DNA of 64,000 bases from Anagrus nilaparvatae (GCA_022575985.1 JAKSXM010000007.1:14324501-14388500); one strand, 5' to 3'; positions 21,733-33,085 are shown, counted from the first letter of the stretch. The notes: generated from the sequence alone by a model not told the origin. Numbers and translations: made by a program.

Positions 21733-22208
21733 GGATGTATGACTATTATGACCAAGACTATTATCAGCGAGAAAGTAGAAGCAGGAGATATTCGGATAGA
21801 TACAGCAGAGAAGAAAAAGGAATATTAGATAAAAAGAATATAAAAATAAGTTTAGAAGCTGATGGAGAACGTTATTATCATTGTCCCAACGAAGGTTGCT
21901 ACGTAAAGTTTAAAAATATCAACAGTATTTATAGGCACAAAAAAGAGGTTCACGATTGCCCACTGAAAATTCATTGTACTTATCCAAACTGTGCTGCAGT
22001 TATACACCCAAGAAGTTTAAAAGAGCATATTTTGAACTGTCACGATAAAAGAAAATTTCAATGCATTAAATGTTTCAAATTTTTTAATACTTTAACCTAT
22101 AAAAGACATTCGAAAAATTGCAATGGCACGTTAAAATGTAATTTGTGTAATTTTTATTTTAACAATAGCAACATTCATTCATTAAACAAACACGTTTGTT
22201 CTCAATGA
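21733..22208 (+). CDS. lola: lola 3' cassette, four divergent fingers
   Basis: Exon after AAATTTGCAG (AG 21731-21732), 158 residues. The start is rich in Tyr, Asp, Arg and Ser (MYDYYDQDYYQRESRSRRYS). Fingers: 51-75 (CPNEGCYVKF ... RHKKEVH, with a C-x4-C spacing), about 82-105 (CTYPNCAAVIHPRSLKEHILNCH), about 110-130 (CIKCFKFFNTLTYKRHSKNC) and about 135-155 (CNLCNFYFNN ... LNKHVC). The C-x4-C form and the missing PRFxCPYC linker set it apart from its neighbours. Confidence 0.82.
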
Positions 22209-22659
22209 AATTAAAGATTTGTATAGCAGGGCTTTGAAATATAATTTATATTTAAATTATATTACCAAATTATTATAAGTTTAGAAACAATAAAAAACAT
22301 TCTTTCTATATTAATATTTTTTACGCCTACCTTTTTTGTCATCCCAAATTATGACTACACGACTAGATTTTTTAAGTTGAATTTTGAACCAAAGTCGTTG
22401 AAAGTTAGATTTCAATTTTGTTGACTTATTGGTTGATATTTCAAAGCAATTAAGTTTTGAGCGATATGAAAACCTGGATAATTTGAATATCGTACATTAT
22501 TTTTTTATCTTTATATAATTTTTTTTCGTATATTTTTATTGTTCTTATAAATTATGTAATTATTTTAGCATCCTTTTATGCATTTTTCTTTTCAGTACAA
22601 AATGTATCAAAAATGTTGTCATATTTTAATTATTAAAAATAAATGTATTTTTTTTTCAG
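22209..22659. other. 3' flank and intron
   Basis: AATAAA near 22290. An alternative acceptor TTTTCTTTTCAG at 22595 opens only about 13 codons before a stop. Nothing else seen. Confidence 0.4.
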
Positions 22660-22943
22660 GTTACTTTTTTGATGATCAATCTTATGAATTAATAAGAAAC
22701 AACAGAACAAGATCTTCAGTAAATTTAAGAGTTCATTTATTAAAACATTCATGTCCAACGTGTGGGAAATCATATAGCCACGTTAGAAGTTTAAGACGTC
22801 ACATCACATATGAATGCAATAAAATGAAACGTTTTAAGTGTCCATATTGTTCCTATAGAAGTCATCAAAAAGTTGCTGCACATAGACATGTTTCTTTTCG
22901 TCATAAGAATAGACAACTAAGGATTATCATGGATCCGGAATAA
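22660..22943 (+). CDS. lola: lola 3' cassette, finger pair ending DPE
   Basis: Exon after TTTTTTTTCAG (AG 22658-22659), 94 residues from (x)GT TAC (G-Y). Finger 1 is at about residues 32-53 (CPTCGKSYSHVRSLRRHITYEC), finger 2 at about 61-82 (CPYCSYRSHQKVAAHRHVSFRH), end IIMDPE. The linker NKMKRFK departs from GxxPRFx. Paralogue of the 19501 cassette by its end and second finger. The frame is open upstream into the intron to an ATG at 22578, which I do not take as a start. Confidence 0.9.
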
Positions 22944-23129
22944 AATTTTAAAAATTATTAATGCTCAAAAAGAACTTTCCTATAGAGCAAACCATAATTT
23001 TTATCGAAGTCATATTTTGGTGCCATATTATTTTTTACTTAGTTTTAGATCCTGCTTGGAATTTTTTGTTTTTATTCGTGATTACTGTAAAGCATTCTGT
23101 AAATAATTTTATTGTAATTATAGAATTTT

Positions 23130-24985
23130 TTATTCCATGATAAATAATATCATCACCCCTCTAATGGGTTTGTAAACAGCATCTGTATATGGTTTCCATG
23201 TTACTGAAGCATAAGTTAAATAGTGTAAATCCATGGATTTAAATAGTAAAGTAATAGTTTTTAACGACTTAAATTCAAACGTAGAATTTTTAAGAAAGCC
23301 TGTGTAAGAGGGAGTACTTGAGTGCAAGTTCCTGGAGCGCAGTATATGAAACAGTGTATCTGAGATACTTAAAGAGGCTGGATGCTTTTGCTATATTATT
23401 ATATGCACTGGCACTATCCTGCCTAAAAAAATAACATAGATCTAAAGACAAGTGTTATTTATTATCCTAAGATATATTCCTTCGAATTGAACGAAGCATC
23501 ATCCTAGATCTCATTGGCCGCCATTTTGACTCTAAATCGCCGGTTTAATTAGTTATTAATTGTTAAATAATAATAATGAGTTTAGATATTATTTTATCTA
23601 TTATAATCCTGTGGCGTATGAATTTAAGCATAGAAAATTGCATTAAATTATTAGATATTAAAAACAAAATACATACAAACGATAAATCATTATTCTATAA
23701 ATTTTCAGTTTGGTTGGAAGCTCGATGCGAGTTTCCAACATAAGGAAACAAATACAAATTAAGTAGAATGTTAACTAATTCACGCAAATAAAATTAATAT
23801 AAAAATTATAGAAAAAGTAGGGATAAAAAAGTTCCCACTTATTAAAATTAAAATATTAATCATAAATGTAAATGAGTTCATTACGCAACTATTATAAGAT
23901 AAGAAACACCGGGGCCTAACCAAAGAGGTTATATGAGGTAACCTAATGAATCAAAAGCAGAGTTTTTGGCACTTGGGGAATAGCTCTTCTAAGAGGAAGA
24001 ACTCGCAAGGTGTTTCGAATTATATCTTGCCTTGGTCATATTGAAACAATTAAGAAAGGTTTTGATCGAAAAAGTATTCAAAATAAATCATAACAAAAGT
24101 TAAGTTGTGACGATAACTCACGGTTATTCGGGTTAAGATTAGTGAAATATTGTGCCGTCTTAACCCGCCTAAACGTGCACGTCGCAATCCAACAGCAAGA
24201 TGTTAGCTTGTTCACTAAATTTATGACAGTATTTGATTTTTCAACTTTGATCAAATAACTCATTTGTTCGTACAAATTTATTATTTTTATTTCCCTTTTT
24301 TCTTTTGCAATAGAATCACTTTCTTAATCATCAATGATTTATATTTATATTTATATTTAATCATCTATATTTCTAATAATTAGGAATATAAGTTTTCCGT
24401 TTGATAACCACCACTTATTTACCGCGTGGTCACTGCGGCGTCTTTTCACGGTCGCCGTGTGAGCGCGCCATTACAGTAAGTACACGGTCACCACGAGATT
24501 CTACTTATTTTGATCTCCGGACCTAAATCTTGAAGAAGATTAGGAAGTCGAAGGAAAATATCTTAGGATAATGAATAACACTTGTCTTTAGATTAATGTT
24601 ATTTATTTAGACAGGATGGTGCCAGTGCATATAATAATATAGCAAAGGTATCCAGCTTCTTCAAGTATCTCAGATACACTGTTTCATGTATACTGCGCTC
24701 CAGGTGCTTGCACTCTCACTCCCGCTATCCAGTACTCCCTCTTACACCTGGCATTTTATATGCTTTAGATGTAATAAAGGCTCTATGAGAATCAAAAGAA
24801 CATTTGTTATCAGTAATAACACCCAAATCTCTAATTTCAGCTTCCCTTGTTAATATCAAATTATTAACATTATAAAGAAATAAAATAGGATCATTTAATC
24901 TAGAGAAAGTTATAGTATTAGAACAGTCATAAAACTTATTTATATCTGTTTGCAATAGCTCTGCATCCCCTACATTCCTTATTTT
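23130..24985 (-). pseudogene. Non-LTR retrotransposon reverse-transcriptase relic (interrupted)
   Basis: Two minus-strand pieces of one RT C-terminal region. The upstream piece (about 24985 to 24751) reads GDAELLQTDINKFYD, TITFSR, then IRDLGVITDNKCSFDSH and TSKAYKMP. The downstream piece (23298 to 23130) continues GFLKNSTFEF, LKTITLLFKSMDLHYLTYASVTW and KPYT. The order LQxDLNK, KDLGVxxD, KAYKMLGF, LVRSxLxYxSxxW is typical of the thumb region of insect non-LTR elements. The pieces rejoin in frame once the transposon at 23303-24746 and one 4-bp repeat are removed. No upstream RT core is present. Confidence 0.75.
23303..24746. mobile_element. Non-autonomous TIR DNA transposon, CCTG target duplication
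   Basis: Left end TGTAAGAGGGAGTACTTGAG, right end complement TGTAAGAGGGAGTACTGGAT. The inverted repeats run about 200 bp and share GCTGGATRCCTTTGCTATAT, ATATGCACTGGCAC and AAAGACAAGTGTTATT blocks. The element is flanked by CCTG at 23299-23302 and 24747-24750, and removing one copy restores the RT frame. A 4-bp duplication with TGT ends fits families such as Ginger or Sola, but no transposase is encoded. The interior includes a hairpin-rich stretch at 24110-24190. Confidence 0.8.
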
Positions 24986-25211
24986 CTTTGATAGAAGAAA
25001 TTTTTACAGTTTATAATTTTTCTTGTTATACTTTTTTTGAAAAAGAAAAATTAAACTAGGGTAATTGTACCAATTAATAACCACCAAATTAATGTTCAAT
25101 GCCATCTTATTATTTCATTCAAATCACGGAGTGTGGTTGTATAGTTATTATGCATAGTGTAATATCTTGTATAGTTATTATATCTAGTTACTGGCCGTCA
25201 CAAGTTTTGTT

Positions 25212-25330
25212 TTAGTATAGGTTTTTTGGATCACTGATTACGAATTTTGGAGTCATTTATTTGGGAAATGAGCGTTTTATCCTTAAATCATCAAAAAGTA
25301 CCCCAAAAAAGGGATTTATTTGATAATTGG
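25212..25330. repeat. Single arm of the 1792-2697 fold-back family
   Basis: TTTAGTATAGGTTTTTTGGATC, then TTTGGAGTCATTT, GAGCGTTTTATCCTTAAAT and TACCCCAAAAAAGGG follow the order of the left arm at about 1840-1960 with substitutions. Confidence 0.6.
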
Positions 25331-25727
25331 CACTGTAATTTAATGACAATTTAATGATTTGACTAGAGTGGAAAATATGAAAGACGTTCATAGGAAATAA
25401 TAGGGAAAACTTTGATCAATAATTGGTACTCTCACCCTACACACATAAATAAAAAAAAGTATTATAAATTAAAATATGTAAATTATAAATATAACTATTT
25501 ATAAAATTTTTATCAATAAATAAAAATAAAAATAATTATTTATTAAAATATAAATCTTATATTTATCATTAATCAAATAACCTAAGTCTAATCAATATTT
25601 ATTAATACTGTAAATTTTAATTAATTTTTATTAGATAGGAAAATTTGCAAGATACTTTTTTGAAAAATACCTAAATGGCATCAATATTTACTAATTTTAT
25701 TTAATTTTTTTATTTTTTTATTTTTAG

Positions 25728-26252
25728 ATTACAATCGAGAATTTTTTAATGAGCAATTGTTTCTGGAACCTTGTTGGACAAAACAAGAACAAAATGAAAT
25801 ATGTAAGTTTGGAAAAATTTAATTTAATTTTATAAATAATTAATAACTAAATTCCATTTTCAGATACTCACATACCGTTTGATGAATCAATTCAAGGAGG
25901 GATAGAAAAAAGCTTTTCCGTATCCACAGTAAGGGGACTAAAATGTGATTACTGCGATTACAAATGTGCCAGCAAAAACCGAATGGTTGAACATATCAAG
26001 AAAATGCATTTGACAAATCAGCAAGTAGAAATGTTTATTTGCCCGCGTTGTGGTAATTCATACAAATACAGACATCATATGAGAGCACATTATTTACACG
26101 AATGTGGAAAACCTCCAAGATTTAATTGTTCATTTTGCGATTTTGCTACTAAACAAAAATCTAATCTCGTTACGCATATGATAAGACGTCACCCAGAAGA
26201 AAAGGATGTTTTGAGTTCTAGGCATACTAGAAAATCAAGAAAAAGCACCTAA
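25728..26252 (+). CDS. lola: lola 3' cassette, two exons, three fingers
   Basis: Exons 25728-25802 and 25864-26252, 154 residues. Entry is after TATTTTTAG with (x)AT TAC (D-Y); the internal donor is T|GTAAGT and the acceptor TTTTCAG, phase 1. Finger A is at about residues 53-73 (CDYCDYKCASKNRMVEHIKKMH), finger B at about 84-105 (CPRCGNSYKYRHHMRAHYLHEC), finger C at about 113-134 (CSFCDFATKQKSNLVTHMIRRH). B and C are the usual pair; A is an added C2H2 finger of the second-finger type. The tail is basic (SRHTRKSRKST). AATAAA near 26299. Confidence 0.87.
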
Positions 26253-26445
26253 AATACTCATCTGATTTTGTACTCTAAAAAATGCTTCCTATTTATTAAA
26301 TAAAGTTTCGTTATTAAAAAATTCAATTGCAGCAAATTTTATTTTTAAATAAATTATTATTTAACTAACAAATAAGCTAAATTAAAAAATTTTTTGATAG
26401 CATAGACAAGAACGATTAATATTTATAATAATTATTCAGTTTCAG

Positions 26446-26822
26446 AGAAAAATAGTTCAAGTATTTACAAACCATTCTCATTTGATGAATTGAAAAGAAG
26501 AAAGGCAGAAGAATGTAAGCTCGATAAAGAAACAAACCCTTTAGAAAGTAAATAGTTACAATAAAAGCCGATAAAAATAATTTGAATTAAAATTAATGAT
26601 TTTTTATCTCAAGATTTAGGTAATAATGAAAACGAAAAATTTGTATGTCCAGTATGTCAGAAAAGTTTTAAAAATAATAATACAATGCAAACTCATTATC
26701 GACAATCGTGTGGTGGATCTGGTGTTTTTTTTTCATGCACTTTTTGTGATTACAAATCATTGAGAAAATTTGAAGTTAATAGGCACATTAAGAGAAGACA
26801 CAATGACTTTCAGCTACCTTAA
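26446..26822 (+). CDS. lola: lola 3' cassette, two exons, HYRQSC finger pair
   Basis: Exons 26446-26547 and 26614-26822, 103 residues. Entry is after CAGTTTCAG. Exon 1 has two in-phase donors, GAA T|GTAAGC near 26516 and GAA A|GTAAAT at 26548, which would give 10 residues more or fewer. Finger 1 is at about residues 46-67 (CPVCQKSFKNNNTMQTHYRQSC), finger 2 at about 76-97 (CTFCDYKSLRKFEVNRHIKRRH). The next cassette (27029) repeats this layout, including HYRQSCG, showing a local duplication. Confidence 0.85.
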
Positions 26823-27028
26823 TCTATAAATAGGCTAATTCTTCTTCTGAACAAGTTCTTTTTCAAACTAAAATAATTATTTTATTAAATCTGTAGTTTT
26901 ACTTTATAATAATACAGAACCACAATTTCTCGATCCAACCAATCAGAATACACTTAGAATATAAATTATTTTACTACATAAATAATGAAAAAAATAATTG
27001 GAATAACAAAAAATAATATTTTTTATAG

Positions 27029-27261
27029 TTGTTGACGTTCTTGTTTGTGCAAATGATCCAGAAGAATCTACGTGTCCAAAATGCAAAAGATTTTTTAAAA
27101 ATAAAGACACGATGCAATCACATTACAGACAGTCATGTGGAGCTATTGTCATTTATCGATGTAGTTACTGTAAATACAAGTCAACAAGAAGATTTGATCT
27201 TCAGAGGCATACGTTAAGAAGACATAAAAATTTAATAGATTCTCAAGATTCTCAACAATAA
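27029..27261 (+). CDS. lola: lola 3' cassette, HYRQSC finger pair
   Basis: Exon after TTTTTTATAG (AG 27027-27028), 77 residues from (x)TT (V-V-D-V-L-V). An overlapping longer open frame in another phase is not the product. Finger 1 is at about residues 16-37 (CPKCKRFFKNKDTMQSHYRQSC), finger 2 at about 46-67 (CSYCKYKSTRRFDLQRHTLRRH). The peptide ends with two SQDSQ-like units. Unlike 26446 it lacks the upstream linker exon. Confidence 0.85.
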
Positions 27262-28252
27262 GTTTTTTGTTTTTCCAAAAATATATCTAAAAAGATTGTT
27301 AAGATGTTAAAAAAATTAGTTAAAATTTGAAAAATAGAGATTTTTTTTTTAAATCCTGCAGCCTACATTTTTTTCAATTTATGATTTGAATATTCTGTTT
27401 TTGTTTTTTGTTGTTCATTTTAAATGCAGGTTAAATTATAATTTTGTATTTTTATTTAGTTAATTTAATAAAAAAGTGTTTCCAGTTAAAATAAATAAAT
27501 TTATTTTTTTCTTAGTAAGGTTGCTGTACTTAAATTTTTCTAGCTTAAAAGAAGTTGTATGGCAGCCTCACCAAATATATTTGAAAGCCTTTCCTAATTA
27601 ATTCTGCTATTCATTTGTTTAATTTTCATTTGACTTAATTCATATTTGATTTGATTTACCATAATTTTTTTTTTAATTCTAGCTTTTTTGTCGTATGAAT
27701 AAAGAAGATCGGAGAGTTACAATTCCCTCCAAAATAGCTTATAACTTTACTAAATATATTATTTTAACAATTAATAATCAGCGACAGGGTTGATTGTGCT
27801 AAATAAAATACTTTGTATAAGTAAATCTCTTGTGCAATTTAGCCCGGTACCAACAGCGTTTTTATGCAAACATTAATACTTTATTTTTACTGGAATTAAA
27901 AAAAATTAAAATTTGCGATGCTTTCAGTGATTGTTACCGAACTGAATTCGCCCGCAATTTTGTGAGCTTCTATTAATACATGTCCTAAAGAATTTATTTA
28001 CCATCTTCTTTATTTCAAATGGCAAAAAAAAATCTTATTTACTAACTGTTAGATTTTTATCATTCATGACAAAGTTTCTTATTGATTTTTTGAATGTTCA
28101 TTGCTTTCTCTAATTTTTCCCTTAAGCTTTAAATTTTTTAATTTCTTTATTAAAAAATTCTACTAATCATGGGTACGAATTACAAAATTAATTACATTTT
28201 TTTCTTTGATTTTTTTAATTAATTTTTTCTTACTAATTATATGGATTTACAG
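27262..28252. other. Long intron
   Basis: AT-rich, nearly 1 kb. AATAAA motifs near 27471 and 27491. No exon, repeat or hairpin that I can support. Confidence 0.4.
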
Positions 28253-29555
28253 GTCTTAGCATTTTGAAGAAACAACGGTTGAGTACTGATTTAAAAAAAT
28301 TGAAAGTGATGGTATCCATCCCGAAAATGATCGAAAGTTCATCAAGTAATTTTTTTATGACTATATTTTTTTTATCCCATTTTTTTCGTAACTGATTGAA
28401 AATTTTATATTTTTTAATTATTTACAGTTTATTTTGACAAGGAAAATGACGTTTACATAAAAGAAGAAAATCTTGACATCGTTGATGATCAAACAGGTAA
28501 AAATACTTGTTTTTTTTTTTTTTTAATTTATGTAAATCATGATTTTTAATTTTTTATTATTTTTAGAGGTTAAATCTGAAGTCAACGAAATTTATTTTCC
28601 TGATAATAATTACGAATCTGACGAGGAGATGGAAGAAAAAAATGTTATCTTAATTGATGATGGTACGTTTATTTAATATTTTTCTAAAATTTTAATAATA
28701 ATTTGCGAAATAATGAAATATTTTTTTAGCTGATGTTTGCGTAAATGGTAATGAGAAACTAAGAACTCGAAAGGCTTCTCGATCTAAAACTTCCGATGAA
28801 GAAGGTAAGAATTAGAAAATTTTAATTATTTTTTAAAAATTATTTAAATTCAATTATTTTCAGGTACATTTTTGTGTCCTTACTGTTCAAAATTATACAA
28901 ACGAGAAATATTTCTAAACCGTCATTTACGTAAATGTCTAAGGAAAAAGAAAAAAAGTGCTGTAATAAAAAATAAGCATGAAAGGTTACAATGCGACGAG
29001 TGTGGCAAAGATTTTCGCGCAAAATATTTGTTAAGACGTCACATATTTTACATACACAATGAATTTAAAAATAGTACCTGTGGTACTTGCCAAATAATAT
29101 TTAACAATGAATTTGAATTAAAGCAACATTTTGAGGAAAAAAATTGCGGTGGTTCAGCAATCGGTAAATTTAAATGTTCGAATTGTTCTAGATGTTACCG
29201 TGATAGAAATACATTATTGAGGCATACAAATAACGAATGTAACAAAATGCCAAAATTTAAATGTGAACATTGTGATTTTTTAACTAAACAAAAAGCTAAT
29301 ATGATTAATCATTTGTGGCGTAAACATAGCGAAAATATTCATGAAAAAAATCATACTTGTTCAAATTGTCATAAAAAATATAAAAATAAGACCTCATTAA
29401 GTAGACACTTAAATTTAGAATGCGGAATTGCATTATTTCCTTGTCATTTTTGCGATTACAAAGCTAAAAGAAAATACATCTTAATTGATCATATTGAAAG
29501 TAAACATAATTTTTTGAAAAATAAGAAAATTAAACTCAAAAGTGACACTGATTAA
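28253..29555 (+). CDS. lola: lola 3' cassette, five exons, seven fingers
   Basis: Exons 28253-28345, 28428-28496, 28567-28662, 28730-28804 and 28864-29555, 341 residues, every junction phase 1 with GT/AG borders. The first four exons (about residues 1-111) are charged linker: basic, then strongly acidic (YESDEEMEEKN), then basic (RTRKASRSKTSDEE). The last exon has seven fingers alternating C2HC and C2H2: CPYCSKLYKR, CDECGKDFRAK, CGTCQIIFNN, CSNCSRCYRD, CEHCDFLTKQK, CSNCHKKYKNK and CHFCDYKAKRK. Finger pairs 4-5 and 6-7 look like two copies of the standard lola pair. AATAAA near 29628. Confidence 0.87.
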
Positions 29556-30074
29556 TTTAAAAATTTTACGTTGCTGATTGTTACTTATTGTAAAACATTG
29601 TACTTTTTAAACTGTATTTAGTTCTGTAATAAAGAAAATAAAATGTAAAATACATAGAAAGCTTATTTTAACACTAAAAAAACTTTAATAATGCACAGCT
29701 GTATGAGTAAATCACAAAATTTAATTATTTTGCTTTAGCATACTAACGTCACGATTAGCAAATAATTTTAGATGACCTGCTACACCTTAGTTTAAGAAAA
29801 TGAAAGAACTTAGCTTAGTTACTTTTATTAAGAACAGTTAAAACGTAAGTAATCAAATTATTCATAAAATAATAACTTAAAATCATAAAAAAATAGTTAG
29901 TTCAGTTTTTAATTCAATGGCATTAAATAGTTACTTGCATGATTACAATTCATATAAATGTTGTATAGATAATTAAAAATTTCGATCAAGTTTTAATTTA
30001 AATTACTGGCGTTAATATTTCCAAGAGATATAAATAATTAAACACAATAAATAAATATTTGTATCTTTTTTCAG
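29556..30074. other. 3' flank and intron
   Basis: AATAAA near 29628-29640 for the seven-finger cassette. The rest is AT-rich, ending in the acceptor tract CTTTTTTCAG. Confidence 0.4.
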
Positions 30075-32363
30075 ATAATCCAATTCAAAGCGAGCAAAAA
30101 CTGATTGGCCAACCGAACTTTTTTTATTTTGGTAAATTTTTTATTTTACTATCATTTCTAATTTGTTTTAATTAAGGATATACAATTTGTAGAAATTAGA
30201 TTTTTGTTCTAATAATTATGAAGAATTTAAAAAAATTTTTGAAAATATTTTTTTGCATCTTGTTTATCTTTTTATAAGTCCAATGTTTTTTGTTGAATTT
30301 TGTGAGATTCTATTTTTAATATATGTTTTTGCATAATAAATTAGATAAATTTTCAACCCAATCATCAACTCCATCGACGATTTCAAGTTTATCTTCAACA
30401 ACAACGTCTGCAATGTCAACACCAATATTTTCAGATAAATTTTCAAACCAATCATCAACACCATCATCAATATTAGGTTCAAAACCAATAACAACAACTG
30501 CAATATCAACGCCGATATTTTTTGATAAATTTTCAACCCAATCATCATCTTCATCATCAATGTTATGTTCAAAACCACTAGCAACTTCTGGAGTATCAAC
30601 ACCGATATTTTTTGATAAATTTTCAACCCAATCATCATCTCCGTCATCAATAATTGGTTCAAAACCAATAGCAACTTCTGGAATATCAACACCATTATTT
30701 TCTGATAAATTTTCAACCCAATCATCAACTCTATCATCAATATTAGGCTCAAAACCAATGACAACTTCTGGAACAGCAACATCAAAATTTTTAGATAAAT
30801 TTTCAAACCAATCATCAACTTCATCATCAATTTTAAACTCAAGTCCAATAACAACTTCTGCAACATCAGCACCAATGTTTTTGTCAGGATTTGGATTTTT
30901 GCAGACTCCAAAAGAATCACTGTCACCAGCTATTGCATCATCACTATCATCAACATCTTCGCCCATTTTCACAACATCACAGACTACCAATTTAATGTCA
31001 TCCCTAACTTCAATACCGTCTCAAGCACCAACATTTATATCGCCGACATCTTCTACAAGACTAACATCTACATCAATGCCAACTCCATCATCTTTACCAC
31101 TAACATCAACATCAAACTTGCCACCAACAAAAAAAAGAACTATAGATGAAAGGTTTCCTTTTTCATTATTTGACACATCATCACAAAAACAAAAAGTAGC
31201 AGAAGAAAAAATGTTTTACTCGTTGGATGAGCATTCAGTGTTTTCATCATTATGTCATTATTCAGGTTAGTAATAAATATTTTTTAGAAATAATTGAAAA
31301 ATAATTTTGAATACTTAATAAACAACTAAAAATAATCACCTTACTTTTTTTACAGATGACGAAGATCCTCCTGAAGTTATTATTGCTAAAGAGCGAAAAA
31401 ATCTGGACAAAACTATTCAGTCGAATATTATGGTTAATATGTGTAAGTTTATTAATTTATTCTTTTATTTATCGGACCAATAAATAGATGTATGATTTAG
31501 AAAACCAAGCTATAAAATAAAATAAATCTCTATTTTATATTTCTAGATGATCCAACAGAAATGCAGTTGCAGCAGCCTTCAATGAGCATGTCTCAAAGTA
31601 TGTATCAGCAACAACAATCAGTATCAAAATATGTTCCACAACCTCCTCCGTTAACACTAGAAGCAGAAAGTCATTCTAATCAGCTTTTTGGCAAAGATTG
31701 GCCTGAAGAAGAGGTTTGTATTCTTATTATTTCTTATAAAATTGTTTAAATACAACCGTGTTCTCTTTTTATATTTAAACTTTTGAATTTTGGCTAGTGT
31801 TATTAATTTAAATAATTTAAAAAATATTAATTTTAGATGGTTCATTTAATCAATGGAATTTACTGTAAAAAGCGGCAATACGACGCAGCGTTAGCTGCTT
31901 CAAAAGCTGCAACACATCTGGTAAGAAGATTACTTACTGGAGTATTTAAAGAAGATGCGCTTTTAAGATGCACCCGAACAGGACAGTCAGCTAGAGCACA
32001 AGGAAAAGACAGGCAAAGGGAAGAAATTAGCAGTCTAAGCCCTGCAGCTAGACAAGCAATAATTGGTAAATAATTGAAATGCATGCTTAAAAAAATAATA
32101 CTAACTATTATGTTTTTTAAAAAGATTTCGCAAGAGATTATGCTGCTTTCATGAATTGGGAAGATCAACCAGAACGCATATTAAAAATAACAATGTCTCA
32201 AAGGATTGCAGAAATAAAAAGGGATTATCGAAAAGTTCCTGGACAATCTTGCGATTTTTACCCGACTGAAAGTTCAATTGATAAAAAAATATTTGATTAT
32301 GAGCCCAGTGAAAAATGTTTACCTGATTACATGATGTTTTCTAATCAAAATGCAAGCATGTAA
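30075..32363 (+). CDS. lola: lola 3' cassette with Ser/Thr repeat exon and BEN-like domain
   Basis: Six exons: 30075-30131, 30345-31265, 31356-31442, 31547-31713, 31837-32065 and 32125-32363, 566 residues in one frame. Exon 2 is a Ser/Thr/Pro-rich disordered region with six 30-residue repeats (DKFSTQSSTPS...) and an FGF motif. Exon 4 is Gln-rich. Exons 5-6 give a globular helical domain: KAATHLVRRLLTGVFKEDAL, LRCTRTGQSARAQGK, LSPAARQAIIDFARDYAAF. This order (helix ending in a V-F-x-E-x-x-L turn, a T-G-x-x basic loop, then L-x-P-x-x-x-x-A-I) is what I expect of a BEN domain, known from Insensitive, Elba and vertebrate NACC1. It would produce a BTB-BEN protein. No zinc finger. The last acceptor (TTTTTTAAAAAG) is weak. 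It could be a nested gene, but there is no start codon and the entry frame fits. Confidence 0.7.
30345..30884. repeat. 90-bp tandem repeat inside an exon, six copies
   Basis: Copies begin at 30345, 30435, 30525, 30615, 30705 and 30795 with ATAAATTTTCAA, an exact 90-bp period. Copies 1, 2 and 6 are preceded by AG, giving three possible acceptors in the same phase. Copies 3-5 have TTG or CTG instead. Both antisense frames are also open because of the repeat, which is not evidence for antisense genes. Confidence 0.9.
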
Positions 32364-32434
32364 TGGGGTTTATTATAGTTTAAGAAATCGTATGTGGAGA
32401 AAAATAATTAAAACTTTTAAGTCTGATATATAAG

Positions 32435-32546
32435 AATTGGTCGCGGCACGACCCATATGTGACCATGGGTTTGGAGAAAAAAAACTTTCCTTAAAAAATG
32501 TAAGTTTATGGCCACACATGGATTATGTTGCACACAGGTACCAATT
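32435..32546. repeat. Short inverted-repeat element in the BEN 3' flank
   Basis: Left AATTGGTCGCGGCACGACCC and right end complement AATTGGTACCTGTGTGCAAC pair imperfectly; the inner CATATGTGACC pairs with GGCCACACATG. About 112 bp, GC-richer than the flanks. Confidence 0.5.
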
Positions 32547-33085
32547 AAGGTTTTCTACTTGTGAACTGTTAAATAAATAAATAAAAATTAAAGTGTAAAA
32601 AATATTTATTCAAGAAGTATAATAGACAGTTGTAAACTGAAAATTAAATAAATCAAAGCTAGTTTAAGGATAATATCTATTTATATTTACAATTACATAT
32701 AAAAACTTATAATATTCTTAAGTATGTAATCAAAAAGTATTCAAAATTACCAAAATTCTAAACTTTTAGTCAAATTCACTTACTAATTATTTATTACTTT
32801 TTAATCTCTTAGACGGTTAGTTAATTTATTTTAAACTTGTATTGGGAATAAATATTTTAGTTTTTTAGTAATCACACAAATTTTTTGTCTGTACATTTTC
32901 GTTTTGATGTTATTAAAAAAATTAAGTTTTTAATCATACGTTATCAATTAATAATTTATTACTTATATTTATTATGTGTAACATGTTAATAATTATTTAT
33001 TGTAGAATAATTTTAAAACATTTAGTAAAATAAATATTTCTTAGTATAAATTTTTTCTAATATTTTCCTGTTTTTTCTAAAGATC

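Larger units (their letters stand above)
22944..25727. other. Long intron with transposon remnants
   Basis: Holds a minus-strand reverse-transcriptase relic split by a TIR transposon (23130-24985) and a single arm of the fold-back family (25212-25330). The stretches 22944-23129 and 25331-25727 are plain AT-rich sequence. Confidence 0.5.

Noticed and set aside
30264..30990. Two long minus-strand open frames (about 220 codons each) opposite the repeat exon
   Set aside because: They exist because the 90-bp repeat lacks stops on either strand; they have no domain, and the + strand frame has matching splice sites.
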